Below are positions 10,445 to 18,983 of a DNA stretch of 30,961 nt, in pieces. The notes beneath the pieces were generated by a model. That model saw nothing but the letters and a program-made list of their open reading frames with translations, was not told where the DNA came from and made no database searches. This DNA comes from an uncultured Eubacteriales bacterium (lineage in GTDB: Bacteria > Bacillota > Clostridia > Oscillospirales > Oscillospiraceae), in NCBI GenBank assembly GCA_900547315.1, contig URGI01000016.1:1-30961 (forward strand), in the 5' to 3' direction. A program made the position numbers and the translations under genes. How positions within the stretch are numbered: the first letter of the stretch is position 1; every line of letters starts with the position of its first letter.

Positions 10445-11562
10445 TATATCTTGATAACGCGGCGACAAGCCTGATAAAGCCGGTGGGTGTTGAAAATGCC
10501 GTCGTAAACGCGATGAGGAGCATGGCAAGCCCGGGCCGCGGGGCGCACGCTCCGGCAATGCGCGCGGCGGAGACCGTGTTTGAGTGCCGCGAGGCCGCGG
10601 CGCGGCTGTTCAAGGTCGCGGACGCGGAGAACGTGGTGTTCACCATGAATGCTACCCACGCGCTCAATATTGCGATACGCTCCGTCGTGAAGCCGGGGAG
10701 CCGCGTGCTCGTCTCCGGCTTTGAGCACAACAGCGTCACAAGGCCGCTCAGAATGCTGACGGAGGATATAACCGTGGCCGGAAGCCGCCTTTTCGACGAG
10801 GAGAATACGCTCAGTGAGTTTGACGAGAAGCTCCGCCGCGCCGACGCCGTCGTATGTACGCACGTGTCAAACGCCTTTGGCTATATCCTGCCGGTCTATG
10901 AGATCGCGGCGCTGTGCCGCAGGGCTGGCGTGCCGCTGATAGTGGACGCGTCGCAGTCGGCGGGCGTGCTGGACGTGGACTTCGCGCGGCTGGGCGCGGT
11001 GTTCGTCGCCATGCCGGGGCATAAGGGGCTGTTCGGCCCGCAGGGAACGGGCATACTGCTGTGCGGCGCGGACGCCTTGCCGCTGATGAGCGGCGGTTCT
11101 GGTTCGGACAGTATCTCCCAGACCATGCCGGATTACCTGCCTGACCGGCTCGAGGCGGGGACGCATAATGTCTGCGGCGTCGCGGGGCTGCTGGCCGGAA
11201 TAAAATACGTCTCCGGGATCGGGACGGACGCGATACTCGCGCACGAGCGCGCCCTGCTGGCGCGCATGATACGCGGCCTGTCGGATGTCCGCGGAGTGGA
11301 GCTGTTTTATGGGAACAAAGAGCTTCAGTCCGGCGTCCTTTCAGTGAGGCTGGCGGGCACGGACTGCGAAACGCTGGCGCGCCTGCTCTCCGAGCACGGC
11401 GTATGCACCCGCTCCGGCCTGCACTGCGCGCCCTTCGCCCACCGCACCGCGGGAACCCTCGACACCGGCACGCTGCGCTTCAGCTTTTCGCCCTTCGTCA
11501 CCCCGGAGGAAATAGACAGAGTCTGCGAACTGATGTATGAAATAAGTATAAAACTTTCTTAA
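10441..11562 (+). CDS. Cysteine desulfurase family protein (PLP-dependent, class V)
   Basis: A 373-residue fold-type I PLP enzyme related to NifS/SufS/CsdA. It should remove sulfur (or selenium) from cysteine/selenocysteine as an enzyme-bound persulfide. The start YLDNAATS, the VDASQSAG segment with the PLP-binding aspartate, the Schiff-base lysine K195 in PGHKGLFGPQGTG and the catalytic-loop cysteine C329 in RSGLHCAP are present. A second nearby cysteine (C322) is unusual but not diagnostic. It resembles the TIGR01977-type branch that occurs next to DUF3343 and is not IscS of an isc operon, since no iscU or sufB/D/U is adjacent. Start codon overlaps the DUF3343 stop. The acceptor is not identifiable from the sequence. 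Confidence 0.9.
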   Translation: MIYLDNAATSLIKPVGVENAVVNAMRSMASPGRGAHAPAMRAAETVFECREAAARLFKVADAENVVFTMNATHALNIAIRSVVKPGSRVLVSGFEHNSVTRPLRMLTEDITVAGSRLFDEENTLSEFDEKLRRADAVVCTHVSNAFGYILPVYEIAALCRRAGVPLIVDASQSAGVLDVDFARLGAVFVAMPGHKGLFGPQGTGILLCGADALPLMSGGSGSDSISQTMPDYLPDRLEAGTHNVCGVAGLLAGIKYVSGIGTDAILAHERALLARMIRGLSDVRGVELFYGNKELQSGVLSVRLAGTDCETLARLLSEHGVCTRSGLHCAPFAHRTAGTLDTGTLRFSFSPFVTPEEIDRVCELMYEISIKLS

Positions 11563-11568
11563 TAATGT

Positions 11569-11597
11569 TTGCGTTTTTGCCGCAGATGATTTATAAT
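11569..11597 (+). promoter_or_regulatory. Probable promoter for cdaA-cdaR-rseC
   Basis: A perfect -10 TATAAT (11592-11597) lies 17 bases after TTGCGT (11569-11574), which matches only the TTG half of the -35. A second TATAAT at 11609-11614 lacks a -35. A six-base stem CGGCAC/GTGCCG (11626-11640) lies in the leader. The 114-base gap is AT rich compared with the flanking genes. Confidence 0.55.
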
Positions 11598-11676
11598 ACA
11601 TTGATAAATATAATAGGCTTCGTGTCGGCACGCTGTGCCGCGCGGGCATTTGGATAAATGAACGGGGTAATCTCCT

Positions 11677-12561
11677 ATGGAAGTTATAAGCAGCGCTCTC
11701 TCATGGGCAGGAAACTATCTGGCGACGATCCGCATCTCGGACGCGGTCGATATCCTGATAGTCACGTTCCTGATATATAAAGCGATATGGTTCGTCCGGC
11801 GCACGAATTCGTACAATCTGGCCAAGGGTCTGATCCTGATACTCGTCGCGCTGTGGCTGTCGGATATCTTCAAGCTCACGATGATCAATTCGCTCCTGAA
11901 GCGGGCGGTCGAGCTGGGCCTGATAGCGCTTCTGATCCTGTTCCAGCCGGAGCTGCGGCGTGTGCTGGAGCGCATGGGCAGCAGCTTCTCGTCAGGGCAC
12001 GCGGTCGCAAGCTCCGCAACGGAGCAGGCCATCGCGCAGACAGTGCTTGCATGTACCGAGATGTCCGCCTCCCGCACCGGCGCGCTCATAATCTTTGAGC
12101 GCAAGGTGAAGCTTAACGACATTATGAGCACCGGCACCATCATAAATTCCGATACGACGGCGGAGCTGCTGAAAAACCTGTTTTACAACAAAGCTCCTCT
12201 GCATGACGGCGCGGTTATAATCCGCGACGGCAGGATAGCCGCCGCGGGATGCGTCCTCCCGCTCACAAAGAGCACGAACCTCAGCAAGGATCTCGGCATG
12301 AGGCACAGGGCCGGCATCGGCCTGAGCGAGCAGTCGGACGCGGTGGTCGTCATAGTCTCGGAAGAGACCGGCTCTGTCTCCGTTGCCATAGAGGGTATGC
12401 TCAAGCGCCATCTGACGGCCTCCGTTTTCGAGAAGCTTCTGCGTTCCGAGCTTATCTCGGACGAGGATGAAAGCTCGAAGCGCGGATTTGCAAACTATAT
12501 CAAGAAGTTCTTCAAGGTGAAAAAATATGAAGAAGACAAGCCCGATGAGAAAACTGTATGA
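11677..12561 (+). CDS. cdaA: Membrane-bound diadenylate cyclase CdaA
   Basis: A 294-residue enzyme that makes cyclic di-AMP from two ATP at the membrane; c-di-AMP controls potassium, osmolyte and cell-wall homeostasis in Firmicutes. Three hydrophobic helices fall at about 22-40, 49-64 and 77-92, followed by the DAC domain with catalytic LHDGAVI (DGA 177-179) and GMRHR (RHR 209-211), both intact. The C-terminal ~40 residues are charged and lysine rich. The gene overlaps cdaR by 35 bases, the usual cdaA-cdaR arrangement, but glmM, the common third member, is not next to it. Confidence 0.97.
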   Translation: MEVISSALSWAGNYLATIRISDAVDILIVTFLIYKAIWFVRRTNSYNLAKGLILILVALWLSDIFKLTMINSLLKRAVELGLIALLILFQPELRRVLERMGSSFSSGHAVASSATEQAIAQTVLACTEMSASRTGALIIFERKVKLNDIMSTGTIINSDTTAELLKNLFYNKAPLHDGAVIIRDGRIAAAGCVLPLTKSTNLSKDLGMRHRAGIGLSEQSDAVVVIVSEETGSVSVAIEGMLKRHLTASVFEKLLRSELISDEDESSKRGFANYIKKFFKVKKYEEDKPDEKTV

Positions 12562-13780
12562 CAGCCGTCTGTTCTGGATGATCGTCTCCTTCCTCGCAGC
12601 GCTTGCGATGTGGGTATACTTCAGCAGCACCGATGCCGAAGAGATGACGAAGATCTTCCGCGGCGTCCGCGTGGAGCTGGTCGGAGAGGACGAGCTGCGC
12701 AATTCGCGCAATATGGTCATCACCGATCTTGACACCAACTCCGTCACCGTCGAGGTCACGGGGCCGCGGCGCATAATCGGCGGGCTGGATTCCGGCGATC
12801 TTATCGCGCAGGTCGATGTCAGCCGCCTGACCCAGGCGGCCTACACCTCGCAGACCTACGACGTCGTGTTCCCAGACGGGACGGACAAGAAAAACATAAC
12901 CGTGACGAGGAAAACTCCGGAGACCGTGAACTTCATGGCTTCGCAGCAGTCCTCACGCACAATACCTGTGCGCGGCACCTTTGACGCGCAGCCGGCCGAC
13001 GGCTACACTGCCGAGATGCCGGTATTTGAGCCGTCGACGATAACGATAACAGGCCCTGAGGTCTACATTAACAGCGTCTCGTACGCTTGGGTCACCTTCG
13101 GGGAGGACGGCATCACCAGCACCTACTCCGTAGATACCGGCTACACACTGATGGATTCCAACGGTGACGAGTGCTCCACCACGGGCATTACCTGTTCGAC
13201 GGATACAATAAAGGCTACGCTGCCGCTCCTTATGGTCAAGGAAGTCCCGCTCACGGTGGACACCATCGAGGGCGCGGGAGCGACCTCTGCGAACACAGTC
13301 ATAAAGATAGAGCCGTCCTCCATAACTCTCGCGGGCGACACCTCGATACTCGCGGGCATGAACAAGATAGTTCTCGGCACGATAGACCTCACGGACTTCA
13401 CGGATGCGTTCCAGAATACGTACAGCATCGTGCTAGATAACGAGGTCAGGAACCTCACCGGTATAACGGAGGCGAAGGTCACGGTGGAGATCATCGGCCT
13501 TGAGACGAGAGACTTCACGGTCACGAACCTCTCCTGCATAAATGACACAGAGGGCTATAAGTCCACGATAATCACCGAGAGCCTGACGGTCACGCTGCGC
13601 GGCACGAAGGAGCAGCTCGACGCGATACAGAGCGAGAATATACGCGCCGTGGCGGATCTGAAGGACTTCAAGGAGTCGTCCGGAACCTATATGGTGCCGG
13701 TCAAGGTGTATGTTGCCGGATATGACGACGTCGGCGCGATAGGCGATGTAACGATGTCAGTTGAATTAAGAAAGGCGTAG
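12527..13780 (+). CDS. cdaR: YbbR-domain protein, CdaA regulator CdaR
   Basis: A 417-residue protein with one N-terminal membrane helix (about residues 15-32) and a long extracytoplasmic part made of several YbbR-like repeats of about 80-90 residues, each rich in VTVEVTGP-type strands. In Bacillus, Listeria and Staphylococcus CdaR binds CdaA and adjusts its activity. The ATG at 12527 lies inside the cdaA end, giving coupled synthesis of the partners. Repeats are seen by eye; the number of units (probably four) is approximate. Confidence 0.92.
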   Translation: MKKTSPMRKLYDSRLFWMIVSFLAALAMWVYFSSTDAEEMTKIFRGVRVELVGEDELRNSRNMVITDLDTNSVTVEVTGPRRIIGGLDSGDLIAQVDVSRLTQAAYTSQTYDVVFPDGTDKKNITVTRKTPETVNFMASQQSSRTIPVRGTFDAQPADGYTAEMPVFEPSTITITGPEVYINSVSYAWVTFGEDGITSTYSVDTGYTLMDSNGDECSTTGITCSTDTIKATLPLLMVKEVPLTVDTIEGAGATSANTVIKIEPSSITLAGDTSILAGMNKIVLGTIDLTDFTDAFQNTYSIVLDNEVRNLTGITEAKVTVEIIGLETRDFTVTNLSCINDTEGYKSTIITESLTVTLRGTKEQLDAIQSENIRAVADLKDFKESSGTYMVPVKVYVAGYDDVGAIGDVTMSVELRKA

Positions 13781-13782
13781 AA

Positions 13783-14193
13783 ATGACTCAGGACGCGGTT
13801 GTAACAAGAACTTTTCATAATTCTCTCGCAGAAGTCGCGGTCAAGCGATCGACGGCCTGCGGCAGCAATTGCGGGAATTGCGAGAGCTGCGTGTTCCAGA
13901 ACGAGCTGAAGGTCACGGCGGATAACCGCATCGGCGCAAGGCCGGGGCAGAAGGTCGTCATCGAGAGCAAGTCCTCGAAGGTATATAAGGCGATACTGAT
14001 GGTGTACATCATGCCGATAGTCCTCTTCCTGCTCGGCTATGCCATAGCCGCGGCATTGGGCGCGGGCGAGGGCGTGTGCATCGCGGTGAGCTTTGCGGCG
14101 CTCGCCGTGAGCGCCGCGCTGCTGGTACTGTGGTACAAAAAGCGCGGCAATAAGGATAAAATAAGCTTTGCGATAATTTCAATAGAAGAGTAA
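13783..14193 (+). CDS. RseC/MucC-family (SoxR-reducing system) membrane protein
   Basis: A 136-residue protein of the RseC/MucC family. The N-terminal soluble part has a four-cysteine cluster CGSNCGNCESC (C26, C30, C33, C36) that probably binds metal or an Fe-S centre. Two membrane helices follow (about 68-90 and 96-117) and then a short basic cytoplasmic tail. In proteobacteria the family works with sigma-E control or with Rsx electron transfer; in Clostridia similar proteins occur near Rnf or stand alone. Here it follows cdaR after two bases, so it is probably cotranscribed with the c-di-AMP genes. Role in this organism unknown. Confidence 0.85.
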   Translation: MTQDAVVTRTFHNSLAEVAVKRSTACGSNCGNCESCVFQNELKVTADNRIGARPGQKVVIESKSSKVYKAILMVYIMPIVLFLLGYAIAAALGAGEGVCIAVSFAALAVSAALLVLWYKKRGNKDKISFAIISIEE

Positions 14194-14211
14194 GCCGGAG
14201 GGATCGAGTAA

Positions 14212-15090
14212 ATGATCAAGAGCATGACGGGTTATGGCAGCGCCAAGGGCACTGTCGAAGGACTTGAAATAAGCGTTGAGCTGAAGAGCGTGAACAACAA
14301 ATTTCTTGACGCGGCGGTGCGTATGCCGCGCAGCTTTCTATTTGCGGAGAGCGCGGTCAAGTCTCTGGTGCAGCAGCATATCAGCCGCGGCAAGGTAGGC
14401 GTGTTCGTCACGGTCGATTCCTCAATGGCGGACGATATGACCGTGCGCATCAACGAGCCGCTCCTGCGCGGCTATCTTGAGGCGATAGAGCATATCGCCG
14501 AGGAGCATAAGCTCCCGAACGACGCCACAGCGATGAGCGTCAGCCGCTTTCCGGACGTGCTGTCCGTAGAGAAGAAGGAGGCGGACGCGGAGGCGATATC
14601 CGCCGGCATCTGCGCCGTCGCGGAGCAGGCGCTGTGCGATTTTGACGCGATGCGTCTGCGCGAGGGCGAGAAGCTGCGGGACGATGTGCTCTCCAGACTC
14701 GCAACGATAGATTCCCTCGTCTCGCGGGTCGAGCATGAAGCGCCGAACACGGTGCTTGAATATCGCCGCCGCCTTGAGCAGAAGATGGCCGAGGTGCTGG
14801 GTACCGCCGGCATAGACGAGAACCGTATAATCGCCGAGGCCGCGATCTTCGCCGACCGCATCGCCGTTGACGAGGAGACCGTGCGTCTGCGCAGCCACAT
14901 GGCTCAGCTGAGCACCATGATAAACGGCAGCAACGCGACCGGCCGCAAGATAGATTTTCTCATCCAGGAGTTCAACCGCGAGGCGAACACCATTGGCTCC
15001 AAGTGCCAGAACGCCGACATCGCACATGTCGTGGTCGATCTCAAGTCCGAGATCGAGAAGATACGCGAGCAGATCCAGAACATTGAGTGA
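14212..15090 (+). CDS. yicC: YicC/YloC-family endoribonuclease
   Basis: A 292-residue protein of the YicC/YloC family, shown in E. coli and Bacillus to have endoribonuclease activity. The hallmark start SMTGYG, VELKSVNNKFLDAAVRMPR and the C-terminal DFLIQEFNREANTIGSKC block with AHVVVDLKSEIEKIREQIQNIE are all present. Full length. A strong CGGAGGGA ribosome site lies before ATG 14212. It heads the conserved yicC-remA-gmk-rpoZ cluster. Confidence 0.94.
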   Translation: MIKSMTGYGSAKGTVEGLEISVELKSVNNKFLDAAVRMPRSFLFAESAVKSLVQQHISRGKVGVFVTVDSSMADDMTVRINEPLLRGYLEAIEHIAEEHKLPNDATAMSVSRFPDVLSVEKKEADAEAISAGICAVAEQALCDFDAMRLREGEKLRDDVLSRLATIDSLVSRVEHEAPNTVLEYRRRLEQKMAEVLGTAGIDENRIIAEAAIFADRIAVDEETVRLRSHMAQLSTMINGSNATGRKIDFLIQEFNREANTIGSKCQNADIAHVVVDLKSEIEKIREQIQNIE

Positions 15091-15099
15091 GGAACTGCG

Positions 15100-15357
15100 A
15101 TGAAGCTGATAAACATAGGCTTCGGCAATCTCGTCTCCGCCGGACGGATCATATCGATAGTCAGCCCCGAGTCTGCGCCGATAAAGCGCATGGTGCAGGA
15201 CGTGCGGGAAAAGGGACTTTTGATAGACGCGTCCTTCGGCAGGAGCACAAGATCCGTTATAATCATGGACAGCGGCAACGTGGTTTTGTCTGCGCTGCCG
15301 GCTGACGCGATAGCAGAGCGATTTGCAGAAAAGACTGAACAGGAGGATGGAGACTAA
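15100..15357 (+). CDS. remA: RemA/DUF370 DNA-binding regulator
   Basis: An 85-residue protein of the RemA (DUF370) family. In Bacillus RemA is an oligomeric DNA-binding activator of biofilm matrix and osmoprotection genes. The start KLINIGFGNLVSAGRII, SPESAPIKRM and the DASFGRSTRSVIIMDSGNVVLSAL block are typical. Length is normal. It is nine bases after yicC and ends just before gmk, the same order as in B. subtilis. Whether it controls a matrix in this organism cannot be told. Confidence 0.93.
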   Translation: MKLINIGFGNLVSAGRIISIVSPESAPIKRMVQDVREKGLLIDASFGRSTRSVIIMDSGNVVLSALPADAIAERFAEKTEQEDGD

Positions 15358-15358
15358 G

Positions 15359-15967
15359 ATGAAGGAAAAGGGCAGACTGTTTGTTATTTCAGGGCCTTCC
15401 GGCGCGGGCAAGAGCACGGTGGTGTTCAAGGCAATAGAGGGGCGCGACGATGTGTGCTTCTCCACTTCCGTGACCACGCGCAAGCCCCGTCCGAACGAGG
15501 TAGATGGGCGTGAGTATTTCTTCGTTGACCTTGACAGATTCAAGGAAATGGTCGAGAACGACGAGCTTCTGGAGCATGCGACCTATGTTGCAAATTCCTA
15601 CGGAACGCCGAGAAAGTTCGTTGAGGACAAGCTGAATTCCAGACTTGACGTGCTGCTTGACATCGAGGTCCAGGGCGCGCGCCAGATAAATGAGAAGAAG
15701 CCGGATGCCGTGAAGATATTCATCATCCCGCCCTCCCTCGCTGAGCTCCGCCGCCGTCTTGTCGGCAGAGGCACGGACACCGAGCGCGCCATCGAAGCGC
15801 GGCTCATCCGCGCGCGTCAGGAGTACGCCGAGGCCGACTTCTACGACTATATAATCATAAACGACGATCCCGACCGCGCGGCCAAGGAGCTGGCGGCGAT
15901 CATGCTTGCAGAGCGCTGCAAGGCCGAGGGCAGAATGCATTTTCTGCGCGAAGCGATAGAAGAGTAA
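15359..15967 (+). CDS. gmk: Guanylate kinase
   Basis: A 202-residue cytosolic enzyme that phosphorylates GMP to GDP with ATP. P-loop SGPSGAGKST (11-20), the GMP-binding SVTTRKPRPNEVDGREY block, YGTP and DIEVQGARQI are all present. The frame is open back to 15323, but only ATG 15359 (and less well 15347) has a suitable ribosome site (GGAGG/TGGAG at 15342-15352). It starts one base after the remA stop codon. Confidence 0.96.
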   Translation: MKEKGRLFVISGPSGAGKSTVVFKAIEGRDDVCFSTSVTTRKPRPNEVDGREYFFVDLDRFKEMVENDELLEHATYVANSYGTPRKFVEDKLNSRLDVLLDIEVQGARQINEKKPDAVKIFIIPPSLAELRRRLVGRGTDTERAIEARLIRARQEYAEADFYDYIIINDDPDRAAKELAAIMLAERCKAEGRMHFLREAIEE

Positions 15968-15982
15968 TATAAAAATTTTAGT

Positions 15983-15996
15983 GCCGCATATGCGGC
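15983..15996 (+). repeat. Perfect 14-base palindrome ahead of rpoZ
   Basis: GCCGCATATGCGGC is a perfect inverted repeat in the 46-base gap between gmk and rpoZ, six bases upstream of the GGAG ribosome site. It could be a dyad operator or a tiny hairpin; there is no loop, and no T tract to make it a terminator. Confidence 0.4.
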
Positions 15997-16013
15997 GGAA
16001 TGGAGTAATTATT

Positions 16014-16205
16014 ATGATGCTTTATCCCCCCATGGCCGAACTGACCAGCAAGGTCGGCAGCCGTTACCAGCTTGTTAACCTCATCGCGCGCAGAGCACGC
16101 GCCATCTCCGCGGAGGCCGAGGAGAAGCAGATACCTCTGGAGAAGAAGCCCGTCTCCATCGCCATTGACGAGGTCTATACGGGCAAGCTCAAAATAAAGA
16201 AATAA
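16014..16205 (+). CDS. rpoZ: RNA polymerase omega subunit
   Basis: A 63-residue omega subunit, which binds the beta' C-terminus and stabilises RNA polymerase. The conserved motif SRYQLVNLIARRAR (about 16-29) is intact, and the protein ends in a short KLKIKK tail. The gene is short, as in other Clostridia. ATG 16014 is eight bases after GGAG; a second ATG at 16017 is possible, and an upstream in-frame ATG at 15981 has no ribosome site. It sits between gmk and priA as in B. subtilis, but without the coaBC gene that usually separates rpoZ from priA. Confidence 0.93.
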   Translation: MMLYPPMAELTSKVGSRYQLVNLIARRARAISAEAEEKQIPLEKKPVSIAIDEVYTGKLKIKK

Positions 16206-16226
16206 TCATCATGGGGGACGATCTCA

Positions 16227-18476
16227 ATGCCGATGCGCATGGCAAAAATCGCGGTTTCTGCCGCTACATACAGCATTGACCGTCCCTTTGACTATCTTGT
16301 GCCAGAAGCGCTGCGGGACGCTGCGCTTCCGGGGACGCGGGTGAGCCTGCCGTTCGGCAAGGGCAATCGGCGCTGCGAGGGGGTCATCCTCTCGGTCGCG
16401 GATAAGAGCGAGCGGGAGAACCTCAAATGCATAGATTCCGTGCTCGACCCCGCACCGGTACTGGACGAGGAACTGATAAAGCTCGCGTTCTTCATCCGTG
16501 ACAGATTCTTCTGCACCGTGTATGACGCCGTGAAGGCGATGCTGCCGGCGGGGCTCTGGTTCACGGACGACGGGAAACGCCGCGTGAACGACAAGACCGT
16601 TGAAATGGTCAGGCTTGCGATACCGTCAGAGGATGCCGCAGCGATCGCGGAGTCGAGGCGACTCAGGTCGCCGAAACAGGCGGCGCTGCTGGAAATGCTG
16701 TGCGCATTCGAGGCGCTGCCGAGCCGTGACCTGCTGACCTATACTGGCGCGTCGAGACAGTCGTTCTCCGCGCTTATAAAGGCGGGGCTGGCCGAGACCT
16801 ATGAGCGCGAGGTATACCGCCGTCCGGAGCTGCATCTCGGCGATACGGAGCCGATGCCGGAGCTGAGCGAAGAGCAGAGCGAGGTGTTCAAGGGCATAGA
16901 TGTGCTTGCCGCGAGCGGCAAGGCCGGTGCGGCGCTGCTGCTCGGCGTGACCGGCAGCGGAAAGACCAGCGTCTATATCCACCTTATCGACTCATGCCTC
17001 CGCCGAGGGAAAACGGCGCTGCTGCTGGTGCCGGAGATCGCACTGACGCCGCAGATGCTCCGCACATTCTCGTCGCATTTCGGGGACGATGTCGCCGTCA
17101 TGCACAGTAGCCTTTCGCCCGCCGAGAGGTACGACGAATGGAAGCGCGTTAAAAACGGCAAAGCGCGGGTCGTTATCGGCACACGCAGCGCGGTTTTCGC
17201 GCCGCTCCGCGATCTGGGCGCGGTCATAATAGACGAGGAGCAGGAAGAGACTTATAAGTCCGAGAACAATCCACGGTATGACGCGCGCGACGTTGCAAAG
17301 TTCCGCTGCGCGCAGAATAACTGTCTGCTGCTGCTCGGCTCCGCCACGCCTGACGTCTGTACGCGCTATAACGCGCGCATCGGGCGGTACGCGTTCTTCA
17401 CGCTGAAAAACCGCTATAACGATATGCGGCTTCCCGAAGTGAAGATAGTTGACATGAAGCGCGAGCTTCGCCGCGGGAACGACAGCGATATAAGCGGCTT
17501 CCTGCGGGATGAGCTTCAGCAGAATATCGAGCGCGGCGAGCAGAGCATACTGTTCATCAACCGCCGCGGCGCACATAAGCTGATAAGCTGCGGAGATTGC
17601 GGCTATACTTACAGATGCCCACGGTGCAGCGTTTCGCTCACATATCACAGCGCAAACAAGCGCCTGATGTGCCACTACTGCGGATATGTGCAGCGCGTGG
17701 ACAGCGCGTGCCCCGAATGCGGCGGCGAACTGTGCTTCGTCGGCACGGGGACGCAGAACGTCGAGCAACAGCTGCACGAGCTGTTTCCGGATACGCCGGT
17801 GATGCGCGTAGATACGGATACGGTAGCGCCGGCGGGCTCGCATGAGAAGCTGTTTGAGCGCTTCAGAAACGAAAATATACCCATAATGGTGGGCACGCAG
17901 ATGGTCACCAAGGGGCTGAACTTCCCGAACGTGACGCTGGTCGGCGTCATCTCGGCCGATCAGAGCCTGTACGCGGGCGATTACCGCGCAGGGGAGAGGA
18001 CATTTTCTCTGATAACTCAGGTCGTCGGCCGCAGCGGCAGGGGAGACAAGCCCGGAAGAGCCGTTATACAGACCTTTACGCCTGAAAACGAGACGATCAG
18101 GTACGCGGCAGATCAGGACTACGAATCGTTCTTCGAGTCCGAGATAGAGCTGCGCCGCCTGCAGAACGCACCGCCGTTCAAAAATATATTCTCCCTGACC
18201 GTGACGGGCGTTGACGAGGAGCAGGTGGAAAAATGCTGCGCGTATCTCAGCGAGTGGCTGAGGAACATATGCAGCGGCAAACCGGAGATAGATATTCTTG
18301 GCCCCGCGCCGCTGCCGGTAGTCAGGGTCAATAACAGATACAGATACAGAATAAATGTCTGCTGCGAGTCGAACGCGTGGATCCGACGGGCACTGTCGGA
18401 GATGGTGATCGAGTGCGGCAGAGACAAAAAATTCAGAGGCGTCACCGTATACGCGGACAACGCTCCGACAGATTGA
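16227..18476 (+). CDS. priA: Primosomal protein N' (PriA helicase)
   Basis: A 749-residue 3'-5' superfamily 2 helicase that reloads the replisome at stalled forks. The N-terminal 3'-DNA-binding region (FDYLVPE, GTRVSLPFG) is followed by Walker A GVTGSGKTS (about 240-248), Walker B DEEQ at 336-339, and the zinc region beginning C455 with eight cysteines (CGDC, CPRC, CHYC, CPEC), then GTQMVTKGLNFPNVTLVG and QVVGRSGRGDKPG. Full length. The Walker B reads DEEQ rather than the DEEH commonest in PriA; both are known in SF2 helicases. GGGGGA at about 16211 precedes the start. Confidence 0.97.
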   Translation: MPMRMAKIAVSAATYSIDRPFDYLVPEALRDAALPGTRVSLPFGKGNRRCEGVILSVADKSERENLKCIDSVLDPAPVLDEELIKLAFFIRDRFFCTVYDAVKAMLPAGLWFTDDGKRRVNDKTVEMVRLAIPSEDAAAIAESRRLRSPKQAALLEMLCAFEALPSRDLLTYTGASRQSFSALIKAGLAETYEREVYRRPELHLGDTEPMPELSEEQSEVFKGIDVLAASGKAGAALLLGVTGSGKTSVYIHLIDSCLRRGKTALLLVPEIALTPQMLRTFSSHFGDDVAVMHSSLSPAERYDEWKRVKNGKARVVIGTRSAVFAPLRDLGAVIIDEEQEETYKSENNPRYDARDVAKFRCAQNNCLLLLGSATPDVCTRYNARIGRYAFFTLKNRYNDMRLPEVKIVDMKRELRRGNDSDISGFLRDELQQNIERGEQSILFINRRGAHKLISCGDCGYTYRCPRCSVSLTYHSANKRLMCHYCGYVQRVDSACPECGGELCFVGTGTQNVEQQLHELFPDTPVMRVDTDTVAPAGSHEKLFERFRNENIPIMVGTQMVTKGLNFPNVTLVGVISADQSLYAGDYRAGERTFSLITQVVGRSGRGDKPGRAVIQTFTPENETIRYAADQDYESFFESEIELRRLQNAPPFKNIFSLTVTGVDEEQVEKCCAYLSEWLRNICSGKPEIDILGPAPLPVVRVNNRYRYRINVCCESNAWIRRALSEMVIECGRDKKFRGVTVYADNAPTD

Positions 18477-18484
18477 GGATAGCT

Positions 18485-18982
18485 ATGGCACAGAGAAATA
18501 TTTTGACAAAGGAACAGCCGGGGCTTTATAAGAAATCCCGCCCCGTAACGGAGTTCAACCCCCGTCTGCATCAGCTGCTTGACGATATGATCGACACGCT
18601 CTCGACCGCGAACGGCGTCGGCCTTGCCGCGCCGCAGGTTGGCGTGCTGCGCCGCGCGGTGATCGTGCTTGAGACCAACGTGCCGGAGGATGAGGACGAG
18701 TATATCATAGAGCTTATAAACCCTGAGATAATCGAGGCGTCCGGCGAGCAGGAGGGAGCCGAGGGCTGCCTGAGCGTGCCAGGAGAATTCGGCCTTGTCA
18801 AGCGCCCGATGCACGTCAAGGTGCGCGCGCAGAACCGCTTCGGCGAATGGTTCGAGGTGGAGGGCGACGGACTGACCGCACGCTGCTTCTGCCATGAGAT
18901 AGACCATCTCGAGGGCATAGTTTTCACCTCCAAGGCCGAGCGCATGCTCACCGAAGAGGAGCTTCAGAGCGGAGAATATTAA
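18485..18982 (+). CDS. def: Peptide deformylase
   Basis: A 165-residue metalloenzyme that removes the N-formyl group from new proteins. Motif I GVGLAAPQ (44-51), motif II EGCLSVP with metal ligand C95, and motif III HEIDH with H137, catalytic E138 and H141 are intact. The open frame runs back into priA (18377), but GAGGA just before ATG 18485 and the family length set the start. It is followed directly by fmt, giving the usual formylation/deformylation pair. Confidence 0.96.
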   Translation: MAQRNILTKEQPGLYKKSRPVTEFNPRLHQLLDDMIDTLSTANGVGLAAPQVGVLRRAVIVLETNVPEDEDEYIIELINPEIIEASGEQEGAEGCLSVPGEFGLVKRPMHVKVRAQNRFGEWFEVEGDGLTARCFCHEIDHLEGIVFTSKAERMLTEEELQSGEY

Positions 18983-18983
18983 A

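Noticed and set aside
11563..11676. A riboswitch controlling cdaA (c-di-AMP ydaO type)
   Set aside because: The leader is only about 75 bases from the likely transcript start and shows one six-base hairpin; too short and without the conserved ydaO core.
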